Source of the DNA: Amoebidium appalachense
Lineage: Eukaryota > Ichthyosporea
Length of the DNA stretch: 64,000 nt
Assembly: GCA_963693365.1 (NCBI GenBank)
Contig: CAVNZM010000001.1
Coordinates: 7,006,001-7,070,000, forward strand
Reading direction: 5' to 3'
The position numbers and the translations under genes are program-made. Every line of letters starts with the position of its first letter. Position 1 is the stretch's first letter. The notes beneath the pieces are model-generated. The model did not search any database, was not told the origin of the DNA, and was given only the letters and a program-made list of their open reading frames with translations. Shown piece after piece: positions 12,432-23,089 of the stretch.

Positions 12432-12710
12432 ACACATACACGCACACACGCACACACGCACACACACACACGCACACACGCACACACACACACACCACTT
12501 CCCTTTGATTTAAGATATAAAGGATATATACAGTTTGCAGTATAGTTGTCTCTCTTAAACAAGCACATTCTTGGCATACAAACAGACACTTGCCTTATCG
12601 AAGTCATCCTGTGTTGTTGTAAAAATACCATTCTTATTCCAAGGAGACTCATGGGCAAAAGTTGTGCACAGCAATAGCGCTGCAAGGACAACGAGATGCT
12701 TGAATCCCAT
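6177..12710 (-). CDS. protein disulfide isomerase, two thioredoxin domains plus ERp29-type tail
   Basis: Oxidoreductase/chaperone of the ER lumen. Six exons: 12710-12594, 11924-11692, 10686-10631, 9546-9306, 8065-7902 and 6518-6177, about 383 aa, close to plant and protist PDIL2-type proteins. It starts with a signal peptide ([19 protein letters not shown]). Thioredoxin domain 1 has WCAKS (11865-11879), so only one active Cys. Domain 2 has CAEC (9413-9424). Both have the expected distal cis-Pro loop (HYPT, KYPT). Exon 6 encodes the ERp29 C-terminal D domain and ends in KEDL, an ER-retrieval signal. Intron 1 appears to use a GC donor (AAG|GCAAGT), the only choice that keeps phase. Exon 5 has one surplus base in a six-G run (7967-7972, plus strand). 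Removing one restores the frame. All other phases close. Every intron carries C-rich tracts in the sense strand. Confidence 0.92.
6520..7901. repeat. PDI intron 5: GT microsatellites and T/G homopolymers
   Basis: On the plus strand: (GT)n at 6532-6568 and 7106-7168, G-runs near 6580-6640, 6755-6784 and 7736-7782, a T-run (6805-6827) joined to a G-run (6828-6860), and mixed GT/GC repeats to about 7340. No exon between 6518 and 7902 is needed to complete the PDI model. Confidence 0.85.
8470..8735. repeat. 130-bp tandem duplication of a (GT)n plus G-run block in PDI intron 4
   Basis: The block (GT)n-TTTGTGTATGTGTATG-TTGGGGCCGGGG-G-run-GAGGGGCTATG occurs twice, with matching points near 8527 and 8657. 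A period of 130 bp shows that a composite of two repeat types was duplicated as one unit. Confidence 0.85.
10393..10570. repeat. (GA)n microsatellite in PDI intron 3
   Basis: Long GA dinucleotide array on the plus strand (CT in the sense of PDI), followed by a G-run at about 10589-10612, only about 20 bp from the PDI exon 3 donor (10630-10629). Confidence 0.95.
12268..12495. repeat. (CA)n microsatellites in PDI intron 1
   Basis: Two CA arrays (about 12268-12320 and 12388-12495) with CGCACA interruptions, lying between PDI exons 1 and 2. Confidence 0.9.
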
Positions 12711-13703
12711 TCCCTTTTGCAATTGATACGGGCCTCGGAATCGGATTGAGAGCAACGAGGGAAAAGAGTGTGATGTTGGTAGTCAACGAGATCTTGGTCT
12801 CTGCTGAGTAGTTTGGGCATATGGAGAGTACTTAATAGTATAGAGGCTTTTGTGATATAATAACCCTGCAAGAAAATATCAAGTCTGGTGGTAATCTGCG
12901 TGTTGACCAGCTGTATGTTCCTTGTTGTGCAGTTGCACAGAAATGTCACTCTCAGGCCGCTGTCAAATTTTGTGGCAGCCTCACGCGAGTTCAAAACAAG
13001 TTGACGAGCTTTCTGTCATGCTCCAAGCCGCGTTAAATTAATTTATTTTTATAATTTGAATAACCAGACAGGAGGGTTCGGGCAACATCCATAGTTGTGG
13101 TCAGTGGTCACCAGGTTGTCGCCACAGCCACGAGTTTCCCGGGAATTTGGACGGTGCGCAGACAACCAATCAGCCACCTGTGCGAAGGAGGGATGTAAAA
13201 GTTCACAAAGATACCCTTGAAGGACATCACTGGTAAGCAAAATTGAGCCACTAGAAAGAGCAATTCAGTTAATGATAGTATGGATACTTGAAACACCATT
13301 TTTTTTTTAACTGGTACTATAGAAGGACCAAGTTTATATTGCCGTTGCCATGCATTGGCCTCCAAGTCTTTTGGAAAGTCACTGGAACCGACAGTAACGA
13401 CATCGACATCATGATTCCGCCATCTTCAACAAGCCTTCTGTTTGCCCTTCTCTTCCAAAACCATCCTTAAACGAATCATTTGCTAGGTTCTTTTTTTAGC
13501 AGCCATTCATTTTCGTGTGAACGACTTCTTTTGCGTTCCAGAGCCGCGTCTGCAAGTATATAAACCTACCCAGCTGTCGACGTCCAGCTCACATTTACCA
13601 CAGTAGCTTTCTCAATTCTCCGTCGTCACAAAAGTTTCCGCTATAGATATATAGAAACGTGAACGCTCCTAAGTAGACTTTTGTGTAATTGAACCGCTGC
13701 ATC
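12711..13703. promoter_or_regulatory. shared upstream region of PDI (minus) and subtilase 1 (plus)
   Basis: About 1 kb separates the two divergent start codons. It lacks the homopolymers that fill the introns on both sides. A TATA-like TATATAAACC lies at 13557-13566, about 140 bp before the subtilase ATG, and a CCAATCAG box is near 13165. No matching TATA was identified for the PDI side. Short open frames here have no supporting features. Confidence 0.55.
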
Positions 13704-16700
13704 ATGAACCTTTTCAGCCATATTCCAGCTGCAGCGGCCGTCTTTGGCCTGCTGCTGTGCCTTTCACCATCAAGTGCTGCACCGGGCCGTTCTCCACTGC
13801 TCCGTGCCTTCAACACCAAGAACGCCGTCACCGGCAAGTACCTCGTCAAGGTGGACCTCAGTACCGACCCAGCAAAGACAAGAGCGGCCCTTGACCATCT
13901 GAGAATGAAGTACACAAGCTTCTCTCCCTTTGCCGAGGGGAACTCTTCTGCTGTTCGTCTCCCTGAGTCTGGGCTTGTAGAGCTGGATTTGGACCCCTCC
14001 CAGCTGCTTGCTCTCCGTGACGACAATGTCGTTTCTTCTGTGGAGGAGGTGCAGATGTTCTATCCTACCGGCCGCTCTGCTATGTCGTGGGGTATTGACC
14101 GCATAAACCAGGTGGGGGGCTAAATTTTGGCTTTCTTTCTTGCCTTGCTACTCATTAAAAAGCAGCTCTGCATCTGGTGATATCGGCATGTGTAGGTCTC
14201 GCCAGGTTCCTGGTTTCAATGCTATCTTGTTTTAGAAACTTCTAACCTACAGTAATTTGCCCTACTATTGTCTAGTTTTGCCTTTTTAGAGTTTGTTTTA
14301 TTAATATCTTGCTCTCTATACCGCTATAATATCTTGCTCTCTATACCGCCGTCTTTTAACTAGAATTGAAGCGTGGAAGAAACTTCTTGTTTCCCCTGGG
14401 TCGTAGTAGGGACCCGGTGTTGATGTGGGTACATTAGAGCATTAACTAACCCTTGGGCATATGAAATTTCTGAAGTTTTTACGTTGCTTATTCAGGGATT
14501 GGTATGCTTAAATCGACCCGTTACTCATTTTGTATTGAATCATTTTGGAACTTTATCGCTGTTGTTGGCTTTTTGTGCCACCCTCCACTCCCCCTTCTCC
14601 CCCCTCCCCCCCACCCCTCCCTCACCCCCTTAAGCTTCTTGCCTATGTTTGTACGACTATTGAATTTAATATACTCTATTTTTATGTCATGTCTTTGCAG
14701 TTTGAATGTCCGGATAGGCGTCGGCATAGTATAGATGAACTCTTTTTTTTTATTTTTTTAGTTGTTCGTTTCAATGATTTTTATGCGCGGCAGCGCACAT
14801 GGTTCTGGTTCTTGCTCCTTGCTTTTTTCCTCGAACGTGTTGACGGGCCTTTGGAGTGCCTCTACGTGTGTTTTGTTTTTACCAGGCCTAGTAAGGGGTC
14901 ACCACTTACACTATTTTTCGAACCTCGGCTTTTGGAAATCACTCCTAATGGTATCAGGGCGGCACCATTGCGTTTCTATTGTCCACCTGTGCCCCAACTC
15001 TTCCTGCTTGCTTTGTCACCTCTGCATAATTTTTCGTTGGTGTACACAAACCTCTTTTAGACCACTCAGTCATAGACCCTCCAGTTGCCTGGATATCTAA
15101 GTTGTCCTTTTCATTTGAGTATGATATTGCTTGATCTAACCGGAGTTGATGTGGACTTTTTTTTGAATTGCATGCCCGTTGTGCTTGTTTCACACGTTCT
15201 TCAAACACCAATTTGCCAAATCCAGAATTGATTGCATTTGCCAGAATGCTTGTTTCACGTACGTTTGCCAGTTGAGTGCATTTCAGTGGAGCCATCAGTA
15301 GATGCACATTTCATGAGGATATTTCTCGATCCGTGCCTGTGGAATTTATGCTTGAAGTCGGCTTTTCGTTTTTCGCAAGCTTTAGTGCGAATGTTGATTT
15401 AGCACTCAATTAACGTTAAGCTCTATTTATTTACTTTCTCAGTTGACAAACTCTTCCTCAGAGTGATTTGAAACTGTTTCCCCCGTCCCCCCTTGGCAAT
15501 GTCAATAAGAATGGCTTCTCCAAAGTTCGCTTTTGTGTAGTGTACGTGAGGTGGGAGGGGAAGGGGGGGGGGGGGGGGGTTGCCGTTGTGCTTTTCGGGT
15601 GCTTTTCGTGAGAAGGTTTTTTATACTGACGTTGTCAGTGACTTCCTCGAAATACACGAGATACATATTTTTGTGATTAGTAAATTGCAGCATCCACTCA
15701 TTTTTCTTTTTCAATATTCAAGCGAAATATTCTTTACCCCGTAGGTTACACTTTCTCACACCACTTGTCGATTCACATCTGCATGACTTTTTGTTCAGAT
15801 GCTTGACATCTTCAACACTGGTTTCCGGTCTGCAAGTCAGCATATTCGTGTCTCAGTTTCTATCCCCTGCACCAGAATGCTACCTTCACGACACAGCCAG
15901 CAGCACATTCCTTCTTGATTTATTTTAGCTTGCCGTATACTGAGTGCAGTACGAGGAGTCCTTGGCCTAGTTCTGCGAGTTGCACAAAATCTCTTGAGAT
16001 CAGTTTGAATCGATCATGTCTGGCAGATAGCCCAGTTACGGTAGTAGTGTTCAGTGTATGGGAATAGTGACTTATAATTTCAAGAGTGTTTTCTAACCCC
16101 CACGTCATCCTTCAAATTTAGGTTCAGATGCCGCTGGATGGTGATGCCTCTTACTGGGGTCCGGGTGGGGAGGGTGTGGACGTGTATTTGGTGGACACGG
16201 GCATCGACCTCGAGAACAACGCCGCACAATTTGAAGGTAGTACACCGTAGACACATGCATCATGATGCCCATCCCTTTCCCCAGTCTGCCCCCCCCCCCC
16301 CCCCCCCCCCCTCCCCCCACTCTTTTCCCGTTCTCCCCAGCCCATTCCCTCCCCCCCCCCCCCCCCTCTTCTCCCCCCCCCCCCCCCCCCCCCCCCCACC
16401 ACCAAAAAAAAAAAAAAAAAAAAAATTTCCCGGCTTCTTCGCCGGCCCCTGCTGTTTGCCTGCCCGCCTTCTTTCAGCGGCTTCTTCATATTTCCCAAAT
16501 TTAAACTGGCATTTTTGTTTTAACATTGTTGTACATATGTATCATTTAAATGTAGATGTATTCAGAATTATTTGTCCCAAAAAAAAAACACCGAGTTTTT
16601 TAGGTTACTTTTCACACTTTTGTAAACAGCACAATCAGGGTTATGATGGGATGGATGTGATTGTGTTAACCAAACTTGGCAACGGGGCCACAGGTCGTGC

Positions 16701-18737
16701 GCGGCGGTTCTGGACTGGCTATGGAGACGGGCTGGACCGGCAAGGCCACGGCACCCACACGGCCGGCACGGTGGGGTCACGTGACTACGGGGTGGCCCCG
16801 AGGGCAAACATCTTTGCGGTCAAAGTTTTTGATGGCTCCGGCGGCACCACCACAACCATTCTCCAAGTATGACCTGAACTGTGGCATGAAATTTCGCTCC
16901 TCCTATGGGTACATATAGCATCCTAGGCAGCTGAGTGCTCAGGCTCATTGTGTGAAAACGGTTCTTTCTTACCGTGTCCTAAATATTTATTGATGTGGTT
17001 CAAGCAACGGTTTCAAAGTGGAGTGCGCATGCACATACACACATATCTAATCACCTCTCTTTGCCCAGGGTCTTGAGGCGGTGCGGCAGGGGCGGGCTGT
17101 TGGGCGGCCGGCGGTGGTGTCGATGTCGCTTGGGGGCGGCTACTCGGGGGAGCTCAACAGTGCTGTGGCCCGGCTGGTGGCCGAGGGGGTGACGGTGGTG
17201 GTGGCGGCCGGCAACGACAACCAAGACGCCTGCGCCTACTCCCCCGCCAGCGAGCAGTCCGTCATCACCGTGGGCGCCACCACACAGGCTGGGAGCAGCG
17301 ACGTAAAGGCATCTTTTAGCAACTGGGGGAGGTGTGTGACCGTGACTCTGCTCATACCGTTGTAAACCCCCCGCTGTGGAGTCTTCTCCAGCACCTCTGT
17401 GTACCTCTCATGGCCCCTTCCCCTCTCCAGTTTCCCCGTCCGAGTCCCCCGTTAGAAAACACACACACACAACCCCCTCCCTCCCTCCCCCCCTTCCTCC
17501 CCCCCTCACCCTCAACCTCCCCCCCCCCCCCCCAACCCCCTCCCCTCCCTCCCCCCCTCCCCCTCCCCCCCCCCCCCCCCCCCCCGGGCTCCCGCCCCCC
17601 ACCCCGCGCAGCTTTAGCTTCCCCTTGGCCGTAAGTTTACCACGCACTGGACGAGGTCCTTTTTCCTTACATGCCATCAGCATACTACCAAATCATGGTG
17701 TTTTTTTCATAAAGTGCGGCACGTGTCCACTCCATTCCACTTGTAGTTCCTAACTAACAAATTTTCTCGCTGCAGGTGTGTGGACATCAATGCCCCCGGT
17801 CAAGACATCATGTCCACCTACATGGGTGGCACCCCAAGGAGTCTCTCTGGCACGTCAATGTAGGTTTCTAAATGTGGTCCATCAAAACTCCCACCGTTAT
17901 CACAACCATTGGACGCTCAGTATTGTACCTCGTTTCCTTTGAGATGCCATAGACTATGAGCTTATTCCTGGATCGGTGCTCTCTTGCCCTTGCTAGCAGT
18001 TACCTTTAGAGCTTTGGCATGTTTGGCCACTGAAGAACAGATAGGTTAGGGAAGAAGTGTGGGTATTGTATTTCCCCTGGGAAATCCGGAGGAAGGGAGG
18101 GGGGGGGGGGGGGGTACTTTAATTCTGGAAGGTACACTGTATGGGCTTAGCCTACTAGGTGTTGCTGTGAAAGGGTGAAGGGGAGGGAGGTGGGGAGGGT
18201 CAGTGGATGGGCTTGTGTGCTCCTCAGGAGATCTAGGGGGGGGGGGGGGGGGGGTATCTGTGAAACCTAATATACCAACTGAAAATTGCTGAATGCAGGG
18301 CATGCCCCCACGTGTCTGGTGCTGCTGCCCTCTACCTCAGCCAGAACCCAACAGCAACACCTGCACAGGTGGGTTGTGCTCGTTTATTGTGTTTTGTAGC
18401 AAACGCGTTTGGAAAGTCTCATGGCAACAGTGCTGCAAGGTATTTAGGGTGAGGCACTTCGATTCGGGTCAGTAAAGTGGGCACTTTTCTCGAGTGTGTG
18501 AATTTTGGGCGTATGGCACTTGAAAGACTTAAAAAGGTTGGTTTCTTTATGAGGGGAATATAACACATGCACCTTTATGCCCATAAAAAGGGCTTGGGAC
18601 GGGGGGGGTGGGGGGGTTGAATTTAGTTGTGTGTGTGTTTTGCTTGTGTGTATGTGTGTGTTTTGTGGTGGTGGTGTGTGTGTGTGTTGGGAAGGGGGGG
18701 GAGGGGGGGGGGGAGAAGGGGGCGCTGCGGGGAAACG

Positions 18738-18772
<35 letters not shown>

Positions 18773-19296
18773 TGGCAGAAGGGGTAGGGAGGGGAGGGGG
18801 GAGGGAGGGGAGGGATCCCAGAGAGGGGAAAGGGGGAGGGGAGGGATCGGGGAAGGGAGGGCCGGGGGGGGGGGGGGGGGGGGGGGGGGGAGGGGGGGGG
18901 GGGGGGGAGAGGGGATAGCGAAGCAGACGAGTAGTAATTCGTTCATTTTTACAGAGTATCAAGTACTCAGATGATGTTGATTTGGCACACTAACAAAAAC
19001 CTATGCCCCAGGTTGCGTCTGCGCTGCTTGGCGTGTCTGACCGAGACATAATCAGCGGCCTCAGCAACGGCACCCCCAACACGATGCTCTACACAAACTT
19101 TGCTCAGCAACAAGCATCCACTGCAAACACCACGGAAAAACAAACGTCAAAAGTTGCCAGCGTGAAGGCAAAAACATCAAAGGTCAAGTCAAAGAAATCG
19201 AAGACTCTTCAGCTGATGCGCAAAAACCGGGAAGTTTTGGCTGTTGGTGAAATGGATGAGGTTGTTCCGGTCCCAACTGATACATATCCAATGTAG
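13704..19296 (+). CDS. secreted subtilisin-like serine protease, proteinase K type (copy 1)
   Basis: Peptidase S8 with an inhibitor I9-type propeptide, predicted secreted. Exons: 13704-14111, 16122-16236, 16694-16866, 17069-17331, 17776-17859, 18299-18368 and 19012-19296; 465 aa. All phases close and all introns are GT-AG. Order: signal peptide (residues 1 to about 23), propeptide (GKYLVKVD onward), catalytic Asp in LVDTGID (codon 16194-16196), His in GHGTHTAGTVGS (exon 3), oxyanion Asn in AAGND (exon 4), and Ser in SGTSM split across exons 5 and 6. All catalytic residues are present, so it should be active. The C-terminal exon is Lys/Ser-rich with no known domain. MNRCIM at 13689 is a longer start option, but 13704 gives a cleaner signal peptide. 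A paralogue lies 12 kb downstream, with the TRIM element between them. Confidence 0.93.
14112..16121. other. long first intron of subtilase 1
   Basis: A 2.0-kb intron, unusually poor in microsatellites apart from short C-rich tracts (about 14580-14630, 15480-15492) and one G-run (15565-15580). No exon is required here to join the propeptide to the catalytic domain. Nothing else recognised. Confidence 0.7.
18590..18930. repeat. G-rich tract in subtilase 1 intron 6
   Basis: Several G-runs of about 30 bases and G/A mixtures on the plus strand, that is on the sense strand of this gene. This is opposite to the C-rich sense introns of the paralogue and of PDI. Confidence 0.9.
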
Positions 19297-19742
19297 ATGT
19301 TAGCCTATGATCTAAAGGGAATGATTATATATCTAGACTACTAAATATAGCACGTGAGGAGGTTCAAGAAATGGTGTAGAGAGATCTGAATGTATGGGCC
19401 TGTGTAATTTTCATGGCACGCGCTATCCTACAATGCGAGACAACCAGCATAATGAGCATGTAAGGGCAAAAAAAATACATAATAGTTTGTGACTTAGAAT
19501 TTTCGTGACTTTCTATGTACGGACCTATTTATCTGTGAGAGGCGCCGAAGGGTATGTGCGTGCATGTGTGGACGGTGTTGCTGTCTTCAGCAAATTTTAA
19601 ATAAACCAAAGCACATTTGATCCAGCGACCCATGCAAAGGTGCACTAGCCGCAAACACATTAGACAGTCCCCCCCCCCCCCAAAAAAAAAAAAAAAAAAT
19701 AATAATAATAATAAAAAATCCAGACACACAACAATGAACACG

Positions 19743-19775
<33 letters not shown>

Positions 19776-20168
19776 CACGCACACACCCACACACGTACAC
19801 ACACACATACACAAACACAAGGCTTCACTCACTCATACATACTCACACATTCATACACATACACACCGTGCTTCAACACCAAGAGCATCCATTACCCCCC
19901 CCCCCCCCCCCCCCTCCCCCCCCCCTCCCCCCCCCCCCCCCCCCCCCCCCCCGCCACCGCCACCGTTCGCCCCCACCACCCAACTCCCAACCATTCGCCA
20001 TCGCAACAAAACACCACCGCCACCAGCAAGTTAATCTGAGGGGACAGAGAGACATAATCAAAAAGGAGAAGAAAGAAGAGCAAAGAAGAATTTAAAAAAA
20101 AAGGGGGGGGGGGGGGGGGGGGGGGGGGGATAGGGGGTGGTGTGTGGGTGAATGGATGGGTGGGTGGG
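19297..20168. other. spacer with (CA)n and C/A homopolymers
   Basis: 3' flank of subtilase 1. Contains AATAAA-like TAAATAAACC near 19598, a C-run joined to an A-run (19670-19699), (CA)n about 19744-19800, C-runs about 19893-19952, and an A-run followed by a G-run (20092-20130). No gene seen. Confidence 0.75.
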
Positions 20169-20412
20169 TGTTGGAGTGCAGACTTACGCTCACTCCACAA
20201 TATGTGTATGTTAGCTTTACAATTGGTTCCGTGTACACAGACACACGCTGACACTCGATCACCACATGCACATCTGCATAGTTGAGGAATGTTGCCAATT
20301 GTGTTTTGACTGCAAACGATTGGTTCACTGGTCCCAGAGATCTCTAAATGAAAGTAACCAATCCGATTAGCACCTGGCATCCGGATTACATTCCAGACTG
20401 CTGCCCCACGGG

Positions 20413-20420
20413 TATATAAG
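20413..20420 (+). promoter_or_regulatory. LTR TATA box
   Basis: TATATAAG lies in the first LTR downstream of an AACCAATCCGATT CCAAT box (about 20358). The equivalent sites recur in the other LTRs. It marks the U3 promoter, and transcription is expected to start just before the 13-bp repeat array. Confidence 0.75.
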
Positions 20421-20439
20421 CCACGTCTCTGCCAGGTGC

Positions 20440-20606
20440 AGTCATGGAGTTCAGTCATGGAGTTCAGACATGGAGTTCAGTCATGGAGTTCAGTCATGGA
20501 GTTAAGTCATGGAGTTAAGTCATGGAGTTCAGTCATGGAGTTCAGTCATGGAGTTCAGTCATGGAGTTCAGTCATGGAGTTAAGTCATGGAGTTCAGTCA
20601 TGGAGT
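20440..20606 (+). repeat. 13-bp minisatellite in the first LTR
   Basis: About 13 copies of AGTCATGGAGTTC (some ending TTA) sit just after the TATA box. The middle LTR has about 6 copies and the third LTR about 13, which accounts for the 91-bp (7 x 13) length difference. Each copy contains an ATG, so a transcript would carry many upstream start codons. Confidence 0.9.
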
Positions 20607-20689
20607 TAACACACTGAAAGCAGTAAAAAACGGGTCAGCGCCCAAGCGCGCCACGACGACCCTAGTCACAGCGGACTCTACTTCCAACA

Positions 20690-20704
20690 GGGTTATGGGC
20701 CCAG
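20690..20704 (+). other. primer binding site complementary to initiator tRNA-Met anticodon arm
   Basis: GGGTTATGGGCCCAG directly follows the first LTR. Its complement, CTGGGCCCATAACCC, is the anticodon stem-loop of eukaryotic initiator tRNA-Met, the site used by copia elements primed with a tRNA half. The same site recurs at 21423-21437. Confidence 0.88.
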
Positions 20705-22341
20705 ACACGACACCGCGGCCTCTAACTTCACGTCCCCTACGACGCCTTGAACGGAGGAGCCCAGAAACCGACTTCTAGGCTGTACCCTACACCCGCGAGC
20801 GTATTTCCGTGAAGTAGAGACTTTCGCTTCCACAAACTCCATCCGCAGCAGCCTGCGACATCAACGTCAAGTATTCCACTTCATTGGCGGGGCAAGCACC
20901 ACAGTGGAATGCACACCCCGGTCTACCCTGCAAGCAGCCACACTCACTCTCTCTTCTCTAGTGGTGTGTACACTTCTCCAATTGGGTAGGGGTGTTGGAG
21001 TGCAGACTTACGCTCACTCCACAATATGTGTATGTTAGCTTTACAATTGGTTCCGTGTACACAGACACACGCTGACACTCGATCACCACATGCACATCTG
21101 CATAGTTGAGGAATGTTGCCAATTGTGTTTTGACTGCAAACGATTGGTTCACTGGTCCCAGAGATCTCTAAATGAAAGTAACCAATCCGATTAGCGCCTG
21201 GCATCCGGATTACATTCCAGACTGCTGCCCCACGGGTATATAAACCACGGCTCTGCCAGGTGCAGAAATGGAGTTCAGACATGGAGTTCAGTCATGGAGT
21301 TCAGTCATGGAGTTCAGTCATGGAGTTCAGTCATGGAGTTAACACACTGAAAGCAGTAAAAAACGGGTCAGCGCCCAAGCGCGCCACGACGACCCTAGTC
21401 ACAGCGGACTCTACTTCCAACAGGGTTATGGGCCCAGACACGACACCGCGGCCTCTAACTTCACGTCCCCTACGACGCCTTGAACGGAGGAGCCCAGAAA
21501 CCGACTTCTAGGCTGTACCCTACACCCGCGAGCGTATTTCCGTGAAGTAGAGACTTTCGCTTCCACAAACTCCATCCGCAGCAGCCTGCGACATCAACGT
21601 CAAGTATTCCACTTCATTGGCGGGGCACGCACCACAGTGGAATGCACACCCCGGTCTACCCTGCAAGCAGCCACACTCACTCTCTCTTCTCTAGTGGTGT
21701 GTACACTTCTCCAATTGGGTAGGGGTGTTGGAGTGCAGACTTACGCTCACTCCACAATATGTGTATGTTAGCTTTACAATTGGTTCCGTGTACACAGACA
21801 CACGCTGACACTCGATCACCACATGCACATCTGCATAGTTGAGGAATGTTGCCAATTGTGTTTTGACTGCAAACGATTGGTTCACTGGTCCCAGAGATCT
21901 CTAAATGAAAGTAACCAATCCGATTAGCACCTGGCATCCGGATTACATTCCAGACTGCTGCCCCACGGGTATATAAGCCACGTCTCTGCCAGGTGCAGTC
22001 ATGGAGTTCAGTCATGGAGTTCAGACATGGAGTTCAGTCATGGAGTTCAGTCATGGAGTTAAGTCATGGAGTTAAGTCATGGAGTTCAGTCATGGAGTTC
22101 AGTCATGGAGTTCAGTCATGGAGTTCAGTCATGGAGTTAAGTCATGGAGTTCAGTCATGGAGTTAACACACTGAAAGCAGTAAAAAACGGGTCAGCGCCC
22201 AAGCGCGCCACGACGACCCTAGTCACAGCGGACTCTACTTCCAACAGTGGGTGGGTGGGGGGGGAGGGGGGAGAAATTTTCCTTTACATTCGATTAATGA
22301 AAGATTGGACATCCGATCAGCCGAAGCTTTGGTTTCTAATT

Positions 22342-22377
<36 letters not shown>

Positions 22378-22570
22378 CGCCCCTCCTTCCTCCCCTCAGC
22401 CTTCCCCCCCATCGTTTACTCAAAAATATCACATCCCCCCTCAGAAGAGCATAGAATGATGTTCACTCCCCCCCCCCCCCCCCCCCCCCCCCATTCACAC
22501 ACAGACACACACAAATTCCAAGTGATTATCCCAAAAGCTTGCTTGCTTGCCGTATTACGGTCTACAAACA

Positions 22571-22690
22571 AATCAAATACTTATTTACTGAGCACATAGA
22601 CATTCTGTAAATAGCATCACATGCAGCCCGTTTCTTCACGGGGCTGTCGATCCATTCTTCCTGTATTTTCCTTTCAGGTGTAGCCCCCCC
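22571..22690 (-). other. possible exon, unrecognised
   Basis: A protein-like minus-strand frame (KIQEEWIDSPVKKRAACDAI and on) between two C-rich blocks. It could be read in phase after the exon at 23229-23090 if that exon ended at a GT inside AATTG|GTAGAG rather than at its TAG. The acceptor (CTGAAAG) has a purine-rich rather than pyrimidine-rich lead, which weakens the call. Confidence 0.2.
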
Positions 22691-22818
22691 TCCCCCCCCC
22701 TCCTCCCCTCCCCCCCCCCTCCCGCACCCTCCCCCCACCCCCCACTCCCCAACCCCCCCGGCACACACACATAACTCTGAAGCCTAATCTCTATTCTTGA
22801 TTAGCGAGAAATCATGCG

Positions 22819-22864
<46 letters not shown>

Positions 22865-22954
22865 GAAAAAAAAAAAAACAAGAAAAAAAAATACATACAC
22901 ACACACAAACACACTGCACACACACACACACCTTCACCCCCACCACCCACCCGG

Positions 22955-23041
22955 CCCCGTTCTAACGAAAGAAAAAGCCGAAAGAGCAATAGCAAAAAGC
23001 GTCGATCAACATGTTTCTTGCTTAGATCGTGGAATTATAAA
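22955..23041 (+). other. possible exon, unrecognised
   Basis: Plus-strand frame LTKEKAERAIAKSVDQHVSC continuing to a donor AAG|GTAACG at 23042. It is helix-like and charged. It would join in phase to a plus-strand segment 23151-23232 (acceptor CATCCCCAG, donor CTG|GTGAGT), but that segment overlaps a more convincing minus-strand exon. Strand unresolved. Confidence 0.2.
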
Positions 23042-23089
23042 GGTAACGCTGTGCTGTGCACGTGTCTGCACTTTTTTCTTGTCCTTTCT

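Larger units (their letters stand above)
20169..22246 (+). mobile_element. tandem TRIM (mini LTR retrotransposon) with copia-type half-tRNA primer site
   Basis: LTR-internal-LTR-internal-LTR. The LTRs start TGTTGGAG and end TTCCAACA: 20169-20689 (521 bp), 20993-21422 (430 bp) and 21726-22246 (521 bp). Two 303-bp internal segments (20690-20992, 21423-21725) start GGGTTATGGGCCCAG, which complements the anticodon arm of initiator tRNA-Met as in Drosophila copia, and end in a purine tract GGGTAGGGG next to the following LTR. A 5-bp duplication, GTGGG, flanks the whole (20164-20168 and 22247-22251). The internal part has no gag or pol, so it depends on an autonomous partner. The outer LTRs look identical, which points to a recent insertion. 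The middle LTR differs by several substitutions and seven fewer 13-bp repeats. Confidence 0.92.

Noticed and set aside
20690-20704. Match to initiator tRNA-Met as evidence for a tRNA gene
   Set aside because: Only the complement of the anticodon arm is present and it sits exactly at the LTR border, so it is a primer binding site.
20587-20778. Plus-strand frame running from the LTR repeat array through the primer site
   Set aside because: It would have to start inside the 13-bp array and cross the LTR end and primer site. No gag-like feature is present, so it is not called as a gene.
21677-22015. 112-codon minus-strand ORF repeated in each LTR
   Set aside because: It lies antisense to U3 of the TRIM LTRs and is repeated only because the LTR is repeated. 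It overlaps the CCAAT and TATA boxes and has no domain.
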